Source: Verticillium longisporum (taxonomy: Eukaryota; Ascomycota; Sordariomycetes; Glomerellales; Plectosphaerellaceae). Taken from it: a DNA stretch of 64,000 nucleotides. Location of the stretch: positions 682,001 to 746,000 of the forward strand of contig JAETXT010000014.1 in assembly GCA_019188255.1 (NCBI GenBank), read 5' to 3'. The notes under the pieces were generated by a model. The model ran no database searches and was not told the origin of the DNA. It worked only from the letters and a program-made list of their open reading frames with translations. The position numbers were made by a program, and so were the translations under genes. Shown here piece after piece: positions 23,828 to 31,824 of the stretch; the first letter of the stretch is position 1, and each line of letters starts with the position of its first letter.

Positions 23828-25382
23828 TCAAGAGGCATCCGTCCGCCGGCCGACGACCCACACGCCCGCGGCGGCGACCTGCAGGAGCAGCGCGCAGACG
23901 GCAAAGACACGGCCCGCGGCGTCGGCGGACCCCTCACCCATGAGCTGCAGGCTCAGCACGACGAAGACGTTGAGCGGCACGCGCAGCGCGGCGTAGGCGC
24001 GGCCGCGGACGGCGTCGGGGACGGGGGCGTTTTTGAGCGGCGGCTGGGCGGGAAAGTAGGCGCCGACGACGGCCTCGAAGGCGCAGAAGAGCCAGAAGGC
24101 GGGCTGCGGGCCCGCGGGGCGGGAGGCGAGGGCGTGCAGGAGGAGCGAGGCCGTTGCCAGGAGCAGGGCGAGCAGTGTGGGTGGGGACAGGTGGGCGGTC
24201 AGGCGTGGATAGGCGAGGGATGAGAGCAGGGTCGCCGACATGAAGGAGGCGAAGATGAGGCCGTAGGGGAGGGGTGCTGGTGAGGACGAGGACGAGGAGG
24301 CGGCGGCGGCGGCGGATTCCAGGACGGGAGCCCAGAGGACGACGAAGAGGTACATGGAGCCCTCGAAGGCTGTGGAGGCCACGGTCAGGGCGAGCATGCC
24401 GGGCGTGGTGAGGGTGTTCCATAGGGACACTGCCGTCGTCGCCTCCCCCTTTTTCGCGTTGGACTTGGAGGGCGGCGTCGTCGTCGTCCCTGTTGCGCCG
24501 TAGTTCTCGTCCTGGTTCTTGTCAGCTGCAGTGCGATGTTCAAGTACTCAGTCGGGCAGGCCGAGTATGGAGCGAAGACAACCTACCCATGCCACGAGCA
24601 TGCATACGGCTGCCACGCCGACGAGGAGGGCGCTCGCGCCAAACGGCGCCCTCGACGTCCCGACGAGCCCGACGAGCCACTCGCTCGCGAGGCCGCTGAC
24701 AATGGCCACGACGCTGTTGACGGTGCTCATGAGCCCAAACGTCGCCGAGAGATCGCCGTCCCCCGCCACGCTCTGGCCCTTCTCGCCCCCGCGCTGCGCA
24801 TGCCTCTGCTTCGCAACGTCAGCCACCATCCACGTCTCGAAGACGCTGAACAGCAGGCTCGTCGCCAGCCCGCCGAGCGCCCGGCCGACGAACAGCAGCG
24901 CGACGCGCGGCGGCGTGCTGCCGTCAGCGGCCGGGGCGGCGCCTGGGTACGCCGTCAGCAGGCTCGAGGACGCCGAGGCGAGGCAGAAGACGAGACAGGC
25001 GGCGCGGCGGCCGTGGGCGTCGGCGAGGGCGCCGATGAAGGGCGCCGAGAGGGCGCCGGCGAGGAAGCCCGTCGTGGAGGGCGGGGATCAGGTGCGGCGG
25101 CAGGGCGTGCTCGTCGCGGTAGAGGCTGTAGAGGAAGGGGCCCTGGAGCCAGTCGGAGGCCATGACGAGGGCGTAGACGAGGAAGAAGGAGTTCTGGGAC
25201 GACGGGCTTTCTGCCTTTGCCTTTGATGCCGCATTGTTGCTGCTTTCTGCCTTTGCCTTTGATGTGGTCGTGGTCGTGGTGTTGGCGGTGGGAGTCCTGG
25301 CCTTGGTGGAGGGGCGCGTCGCGACAAGTACGCCGCAGGCTAGGAGGAGGGCGGCGAGGTTGAGCTGGTACGTGTCTAGCAT
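23828..25382 (-). CDS. MFSD5-like major facilitator (putative molybdate-anion transporter family), frameshifted
   Basis: Major-facilitator membrane protein of the MFSD5 group, whose plant and algal members (MOT2) transport molybdate; fungal substrates are mostly untested. About 493 residues. The start at 25382 gives a first membrane helix (LNLAALLLACGVLVA), a low-complexity Lys/Ala/Glu linker containing a duplicated SKAKAES unit, then the family hallmark ASDWLQGPFLYSLYRD. Further helices follow, including FGLMSTVNSVVAIVSGLA and, after an intron at 24512-24586 (GTAGGT...CAG, joining MLVAW to DENYGATG), the C-terminal bundle, ending at 23828. The frame changes at about 25076-25082: upstream it reads PPHLIPAL, downstream TTGFLAGALSAPF, implying two missing bases or one extra. 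No splice signal explains it. The next gene upstream on the same strand is the CorA-like gene; no functional link is evident. Confidence 0.82.
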
Positions 25383-25406
25383 GGTTGTTGCTGGATGGAA
25401 TGAAAT

Positions 25407-25455
25407 GAGATTTGGCTGATGAGATTTGGCTGATGAGATCTGGCTGATGAGATTG
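25407..25455. repeat. 14-bp tandem repeat in the MFS promoter
   Basis: Three adjacent copies of GAGATTTGGCTGAT plus a partial fourth; the third copy has one T-to-C change. It lies 25-73 bp upstream of the MFS start codon. Confidence 0.92.
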
Positions 25456-25745
25456 TCACGATGAGCGCGTGGCCGTGGTCGTGATCATGGTGAGAGACCA
25501 AGTGTCGTCTTGGGTTCATGCTGCAGACGGCGCTCAGAGGTCATGGTGCACGGCGAGTTTCACCATGACTCCTGGTGCCGTGTCCCCCGGCCACGTTTGG
25601 ACCCCTGCACAGACAAGTTGACATGAAGATGCAGTGCAGAGACGCAACGAACAAACTCAATCGGAGTACCTATATAGAGATGCAAATTATAGTCCACGCC
25701 GGGGTATCGTCATCATGGGGAAAAAATCAAAAAAAAAATCGTGTG

Positions 25746-25789
25746 CTCATGTACAAGCAGCGAACATGTGCCCATGTACAAGCAGCGAA
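25746..25789. repeat. 25-bp direct repeat downstream of the CorA-like gene
   Basis: The unit starts CATGTACAAGCAGCGAACA and is present twice in tandem (25746 and 25771), the second copy incomplete. It lies just after the CorA-like stop codon, so probably in its 3' untranslated region. Confidence 0.9.
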
Positions 25790-25815
25790 CAACTGCGCCC
25801 CCCATGCCTCTCCCC

Positions 25816-26223
25816 TCAGTGACCTTGCTTTCCATTCTGCGCTTCCATGACACTGCCGTCGCTGCCGTCGCCCTCTTTTCCAGCCTTGGCCTTTCCCTTG
25901 CTCTCGGCCTTGGCCTTTTTGTATTTCTGCCACTTCTTCTGCGACCAGCGGTGGCAGCGCCACACGAGGAAGACGAGAATGGTGGACGGCAGCGTAAAGG
26001 CCCAGAAGATCCAGAACTCTTTCTTGGCCGCCTTGGGCAGGGACTCGATGGAGAAGATGGCGGCGAAGAAGGCGCCTGGGAGGAAGAGCATGGTCATCAT
26101 GGCGATGGAGCGCATGGCCGAGCTGTCCTTGCGCGCGGCTTCGGCGAGCTCGGCACCGAGGCGGGCGTCCTCGTGGGTCATCATGCTGCGGATCTGCACC
26201 GGGGTCAGCGTGCTGTCCAATGC

Positions 26224-26264
<41 letters not shown>

Positions 26265-27401
26265 CACAACGCTGGACTGGCAGCCGGCGCGGGTCTCGAG
26301 GTAGCGCAGGGACGGCGTCAGGTCGCTCGTGAGCTTCTTCAGAGGCGGCACCTGGGGGCTCAGGGTCGCAAAGGCGAGGTTCCAGGGGGTTTCGAGGTCC
26401 GAGGGCGCGAGGTCGCGCCACTTGGACACGAGGTCGGTCTGCTCGAGGTACTGTGCCATGTCCTTGATGTAGGCGTCGTGGCGGACGAGGTTCGCAATGT
26501 GGACCTGCGTGTTGGCCACGTTCTGGGCGGCCCGCGACAGCTTATCGATCGTGGGCTGGGTGTAGCCCTGGTTGTCCATGGCGATGGGTCCGTTGCCGGG
26601 CCCATGCCCCGTCAGTGTCTCGACGCTGCGCAGGTCGGTGACGATGGTGTGGATGGCGTACTGCGACATGCGGCAGAGGTTGATGAAGACGACGAAGAGG
26701 AGGAAGAAGGGCGAGTGGATGCAGCGGCTGTACAGATTGAGCGTCTTCTGGATGCTCGTCAGAGCCAGCGTGCCGTGGAGGAGCACCGGCGTGTTGCGCA
26801 GCAGCAGGATCGCGTTCGTCTTCATGGTGGCGGGGTTGAAGGACCAGGCGAGCGCAAAGACGTAGGTGCCAATGTAGAAGCTGTAGGTCCCGCGATAGGG
26901 CTCGTCGTAGTGATGGAAGCCGTAGCCGCTGTAGCCAATCTGCTGGAGGATGATGGGATCGATGTCGAAGTCGTCAAAGAGCTCGAGGAACCGTTCTTGG
27001 GCCATGTCAATGTCATCGTCGCCGCCTCGGTCGATGACGACGAGCCGCAGAGACGGAGAGATGTGTGCGGGAGCAGGTGAGGCTGCAGGTGCGGGTGCAG
27101 GTGCGGGTGCAGGTGCGGGTGCAGGTGCGGGAGCAGGTGAGGCTGCAGGTGAAGGCGTGGTTGCGGGTGAAGGTGCGGGTGCCGGGGTCGGGGCAGCGAG
27201 GTCTGTCTTCAACTTGGTTTCGGAAATCTTGCCCACATCCTTGAACTGGGGGATGGCCTCGTTGTCACATTCAATCTTGATGAGACGGACGTCAAAATGT
27301 TTGCATGGCACGGCTGGCTTCTTGAACTTGGCCGAGTCCTTGAAGGCGTCGGGTGACAGCCGGCGGAGGACGTCCATGGCGGGTGCTGCTGCTGCTGCCA
27401 A
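25816..27401 (-). CDS. CorA-like Mg2+-transporter-domain protein
   Basis: Fungal CorA-like membrane protein of about 506 residues, related in architecture to CorA/Mrs2/Alr magnesium channels but lacking their pore signature. Exon 1 (26278-27401) encodes a cytosolic region with an Ala-Pro repeat segment (about residues 75-115) and an alpha/beta domain that includes FYIGTYVFALAWSFNP. Exon 2 (25816-26212) begins near HTLTPVQIR and holds two closely spaced C-terminal helices, MTMLFLPGAFFAAIFSI and FWIFWAFTLPSTILVFLVW, followed by a Lys-rich tail (KKWQKYKKAKAESKGK). After the first helix CorA proteins carry Gly-Met-Asn; here the sequence is SIESL, so transport of Mg2+ is not assured. The intron (26213-26277, GTCCAG...ACAG) is the only choice I found that keeps phase; it contains a (GA)n tract. 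An alternative start at residue 9 is possible. Confidence 0.82.
26228..26262. repeat. (GA)n microsatellite inside the CorA-like gene intron
   Basis: About seventeen GA dinucleotides (CT on the coding strand) fill most of the 65-nt intron and replace the usual branch-site region; no CTNAC motif is visible between the tract and the acceptor. Confidence 0.92.
27070..27190. repeat. Minisatellite encoding Pro-Ala repeats
   Basis: Degenerate units of 6 and 12 bp (GGTGCGGGTGCA type) that in the minus-strand frame of the CorA-like gene give alternating Pro and Ala with occasional Ser/Thr. The length is a multiple of three throughout, so the frame is kept. Confidence 0.88.
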
Positions 27402-28134
27402 GTCGGCGGCAGCGGTTGGCTATCGTGTGATGGATCGCGGTTTGGGGGTGTCGAACAAAGGTAGTCAATCAGACGTTTGACGTGGTGTGCAGATGGTGTT
27501 GGCTTGCTGGCCCAGCAGGGGCTGCGCACAACCCTGGGACGTCTGTCATCTTTATGCGATGGGCGTGACAGGCTCTGACAGGGAACGAAGCGGCTCTGCG
27601 TCGGTCACACCCCAGGCTGGCCCCCAACTGTGCAGATTCCGAAGCCGAAAAAGAGGCGCCCAGCTGAATCCAGCCTCACGACGCCAGCGTTGCCCATTGG
27701 GTTGTTGATGGTGGTGAGGGGTGGTCACATTGCATCGAGCGCGAGCCCAGGGTCGAGGTGTGTGGGAAGCGCGGGAGGCACAGGCCGCGGACCAGCGAGG
27801 GGCCGCTATGATGCTAGGGCCGCATCCCCTAAAATAGTGGCAGGCCATGCCTACCCAGGCAAGGGGGTGACAAAAGAAGCCACACTCCTGAGAGGTGAGC
27901 TCACTTTGAACCGTTCTACTATACTTTATATCAGCTCAAAACTAATAAAAGTAGACTTTCCCTTGAAAATGTCGCCGATTATCTAGCGGATAGGATTTCA
28001 GAGCATTTAATCGACATACGAGGTGTTGAGAGGGTTCCAAAGTTAGGAGTCTTTTGGATGATACCTGTGTTTGGCGGATTTGGAGTGCAGCTTAATCTGT
28101 TACCCCCTTGCCAGGGGAGTACCCAAGAGCTAGT
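27402..28134. other. Intergenic region leading into the AT-rich transposon
   Basis: Contains the promoter of the CorA-like gene and the left flank of the inverted-repeat transposon. From about 27896 to 28143 one plus-strand frame stays open for about 83 codons (it includes VADYLADRISEHL and KLGVFWMIPVFGGFG) and would continue across the transposon's empty site for about 22 more codons. I cannot assign it to a family; it could be a disrupted exon or chance. Confidence 0.45.
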
Positions 28135-28143
28135 GCTGCTGTG
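28135..28143. repeat. Target-site duplication, left copy (GCTGCTGTG)
   Basis: Nine bases directly before the left inverted repeat, identical to 31758-31766 directly after the right inverted repeat. Because the next base is G on both sides, a 10-bp duplication is also formally possible. Confidence 0.9.
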
Positions 28144-28296
28144 GAGGACGGTTATTTATTCGGCCCTTGTTGGTTATTTGCTCTGCCCAATAGGGGTAAA
28201 GCTATAGAAGATAGGGGGGAAGCCATAAACACAGCTCTACTACCAAAATTAGCTATAGCAACTATATACCTATCCTCATCTTATATACCTTTAAGT
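28144..28296 (+). repeat. Left terminal inverted repeat of the transposon
   Basis: Matches the reverse complement of 31605-31757 over about 153 bp with about ten mismatches. In this copy several positions carry T where the right copy has C, compatible with RIP. Confidence 0.93.
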
Positions 28297-30366
28297 TACT
28301 CGATAGAATAGCGAAGTAGGCGAGTCGCTAAACGGCTATTAATAGCCCTTAGCGGCCTAAAGTAGCTAGTACTAATTTTTTTATATTATAAATTAGGATA
28401 TCGGAAAGATTATAGTAAATATTAAATTAGCCTTAATTAGAGGCTATTTAGAACCCTCCTTATTACTAGCTATAATTACTATAGTCTCTAGAGGCCCTTA
28501 GAGTAAATAGCCCGGGCTACTCGCCCTAGAATTACTATTATAGCTACTATAATATACCCTATAATAGCTATATAATAGTAGCCGTTAATAGTAGCTATAG
28601 TTATAGAGAGGTATTATATATCTACTCCTTAGCTAAGAGATATTATATAGCCTCCTATTAGCAAGACGACTCTATAAGGGTCGCTAATTATACTATAATA
28701 AGCTCTATTTACTTATTATTATTAATCTTCCTCTTCTTCCTTAGCTAGATAGTAGGAGTACGTTTTTAAAGTAGGATTAATATAGAATATAATAATAATA
28801 ATTCTAATTACTCTTACTCTAATAATATTTAGCTAGAAATAGTAATTTAGATAATAGAAGTAAGAGAATTTAGGGTATTATAGGACCCTATAATAGAGGC
28901 GTTATTAGTATCCTCTCTAAGGCGCTAGAGGCGTTCCTATTTAATATATTTAGTGCCTTTTAAGACCTTATCTAGAGGCAGTTTAAGAGCTTCTTCGTAA
29001 GCCCTTTAGAGGATAGCCTATTTATAGTAGAATTAATAAATAGAAGCTAGAAGAGGGAGGGGGAATAGATAATTAAGCCTATAGCATTCTAATTAAGCTA
29101 TTAATATAATAAAATATCCTTAAAAATTAATAGCTAATTACGAGATAGATAGGAATATAGTATATAGTAATAGGGTAGCCCCTATTATTTAATAAAGCTA
29201 TTAGAATAAAGTAATAGCTAGAATTATAATTAATTTAAATTCCTAGCTCTTAAGGCCGCTTATAGCTTATCCTATATCTTCTTAAAGGCTTTAAAGGATA
29301 TAAGAAAGATAAGCTACTTTATAATCTATTCCTATTAGAATTTAATATTAAAATAATATATTTATAATTAAATTAAAATCTTATATTACTCCTTTTTCTT
29401 ATTAATTATTTAAACGATTTACTCTTATAGAGTATAGAGGTTAGCTGGGCTTTTACTTCTTAGAAGGTAGCTCTTAAGCTTAATATAAGCTCCTTTAATT
29501 AGAGAGGTAGATCTAAAGCTATAATTTCGGAATCTCTTAATAGAAAATTTATAGAATTAATTATAGAATAATAGCTAAATAGTATTTAAATAATAAATAA
29601 GCTCTATAATTAAGATATTAGCTTTTTAATTAGGAGTATAAGGAGAAGGAAGGAGGTAAATAAATTAAGCTATTTAGGATTAAACCTATAATAGAAGGAG
29701 GCCTATATAAGCTAGAATACCCCTTTTATTTTAATATTAATATATTACTTCTAAGCGAATAAGAAGCTATTAAGAGATTAATTTAATAATAGATTTAATA
29801 ATAATTATATAGAATTCGGGTATTATAAACTATTTCTATTATTTATAATATTAAATATTAAAATAATAATTAGAAATGCCTTTATTATTAAACTATTTTC
29901 GATAATTTCGCTAATTATAGAGTTTTCTATTATATTACTATTTACCTAATTAGGTTAATATAGTTAATATCTCTAATAAGAATAGCTACCTATATAGCTA
30001 TTATGAAGGCCTTTAACTATAATATTACCTTCTAAGTAGCTATTCTACTTCCTTCTTATATAGAGGAGAACGTTCTTATTTATATATTATATATAAATTT
30101 ACTATAGGAGATAAGGGAATACGTTTTCGAGAGTATTTTTAAGTTTCTAATCGAAATCTATAATTATAATACTAGGGGCCCTAATATTCTCCTTCTCTAT
30201 TACCTCCTTTATATAAATAACTATTTATATATATATATTAATACTCTTATTAGAAAGGAATATAAAATAGTAATTAAATAGTATATAAATTACTATTACC
30301 CTATTTACTTAGAGGAGAGGTATATTATAGTAATTTATTTATAGTTTTTAATTAGGAGGAGGCTAC

Positions 30367-30590
30367 TTAATTGTCAAGGAGTCTTGTGCAACGAGTGAAG
30401 GGATCAACTGTTGGTCTCTTGGGGGTCTCTAGGAAGATAGAATAATCGATGCCCTTCTCCAAATCTTGGTCCGTTGACCTTTCTTATAACTATTCCCTCA
30501 CTGCGCTCGGTCCTCTCTTCTTGATTCCTACGATCAAACAACAGGCGATCCCCTGTCGGTCTCATACCTCCCTCAGGTCCTGACATTAAT
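30367..30590. mobile_element. Solo LTR (214 bp, 30372-30585) with 5-bp target duplication
   Basis: GC-balanced island inside AT-rich RIP DNA. It begins TGTCAAGGAGTC and ends GGTCCTGACA, so it has the TG...CA ends and short inverted TGTCA/TGACA termini of LTRs. It is flanked on both sides by TTAAT (30367-30371 and 30586-30590), a 5-bp duplication typical of LTR retrotransposon integrase. It retains normal CpA and TpG frequencies. No internal retrotransposon sequence is attached, so it is either a solo LTR or a very small LTR-like element. The minus-strand 60-codon frame within it is not taken as a gene. Confidence 0.87.
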
Positions 30591-31604
30591 AGATTATAGA
30601 TAAAGCTTTTAAATATAGATAATTCGCTTAATACGTAGAATCTATTAATAAGGGGTTAGCGTTCTACTTCTATAATTAATTATATTAAGAGTAAGTCTAG
30701 AAGATATAATCGATCTTTTATATAATAGGATTTCAATATATAATATAATAATATATATCTTCGTTTTATTCGAGATCGTTAATAAATAGTTAAATAGGAG
30801 AGTAATAGCTTTATTAAGTCCCTTATAGCTAAATCTATTAATTCTTTATATTATTATTAGAAAGAAGGATATTTTAGCCTTTATTTATATATTCCTTTAT
30901 AATCTATTAAATAATCTATTTATTAGTTAATTAATTAATTAATATAAATATATTAATACGATTTATAATATTAGGATCGTAAAAAGCCCCCCGAATTATA
31001 AACGATATATTAAGACCTCCCTCCTAAATAATAGAGTAATTATAATAATTATCTAATAAGATAGGAACGTATCGCTATTAGCTATCTACCTCCTATTTAA
31101 GGGTTCCTCGCTATAGATAGTTAATTTTAGAGGAAAGCTTCTATTAAAGACCCTTCGATATAGAGGGTCTAGCCTTCCTTCGGTTATAGCGGAGCTTTAT
31201 CTATATTATCGGGCTACTCTTAATTCTATTAATCTTCTACTAGATCCGTTCTATAATTAATCTATATCCTTAATAAGTATAGTAGTTATAAATAGTCTTA
31301 AGTAGCTCTTTATATATATCTATAGTAAAGGAGACGATAGGACCCTTAATAACGGCCTCAGTAATAGCTAGTAAGTTTATTAGTAAAGGAGGTATCGGAG
31401 AGGCTTCGTTTAATAATAAAATAATATATTAGCGATATTTAGAGGGCTTAAAATAGGCATATTTAGTACTATTATTATATTTAAGGGTATTAATAATTTA
31501 GTAGATAGATAAAGTAATTATAGAGCTTTAGGGGGCTACTAATTAGCTTTATACTAGTCTATTAGCTAGTTATAGCTAGTCTTTAGCTCGGAATTCATTA
31601 AGAG

Positions 31605-31757
31605 ACTTTAAAGTATATAAGACGAGGATAGGTATATAGTTGCTATAGCTAATTTTAGTAGTGGAGCTGTGTTTGTGGCTTCCCCCCTGTCTTCTATGGC
31701 TTTACCCCTATTGGGCAGAGCAAATAACTAATAAGGGCCGAATAAATAACCGTCCTC
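31605..31757 (-). repeat. Right terminal inverted repeat of the transposon
   Basis: Reverse-complement partner of 28144-28296. It keeps more C and G than the left copy. Confidence 0.93.
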
Positions 31758-31766
31758 GCTGCTGTG
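31758..31766. repeat. Target-site duplication, right copy (GCTGCTGTG)
   Basis: Identical to 28135-28143. Sequence beyond this point returns at once to ordinary base composition. Confidence 0.9.
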
Positions 31767-31824
31767 GCCCCTAACTAAAGGCCCTTGGCCTTCTGGACCT
31801 AGAGGCACACCATATTGTGTGTAG

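Larger units (their letters stand above)
25383..25815. other. Short intergenic region with two tandem repeats
   Basis: Lies between the MFS gene start and the CorA-like gene stop (both minus strand), so it is the MFS promoter. It contains a 14-bp tandem repeat (25407-25455), a 25-bp tandem repeat (25746-25789) and an A-rich tract (about 25719-25738). Confidence 0.7.
28144..31757. mobile_element. RIP-degraded DNA transposon with long terminal inverted repeats (Mutator-like by structure)
   Basis: A 3,614-bp element bounded by inverted repeats of about 153 bp (28144-28296 and 31605-31757), both starting GAGGACGGTTATTTATTCGG from the outside, and flanked by the 9-bp duplication GCTGCTGTG. Long inverted repeats with 9-bp duplications are the structural hallmark of Mutator-like elements, including fungal Hop. 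The two repeats differ at about ten sites, nearly all C/T or G/A transitions. The interior is about three-quarters A+T, almost lacks CpA and TpG, and has stops in every frame, so the transposase is only a relic and cannot be named from sequence. A 214-bp solo LTR is nested at 30372-30585. Confidence 0.9.

Noticed and set aside
24519..25226. Overlapping plus-strand frames rich in Arg/Ala over the MFS gene
   Set aside because: Antisense of GC-rich transporter codons; no motif.
26220..27080. 286-codon plus-strand frame over the CorA-like gene
   Set aside because: Antisense shadow; the minus strand carries the two membrane helices and a phase-consistent intron.
30404..30586. 60-codon minus-strand frame in the GC-richer island
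   Set aside because: Lies wholly inside the solo LTR, whose ends and target duplication explain the island better than a gene.
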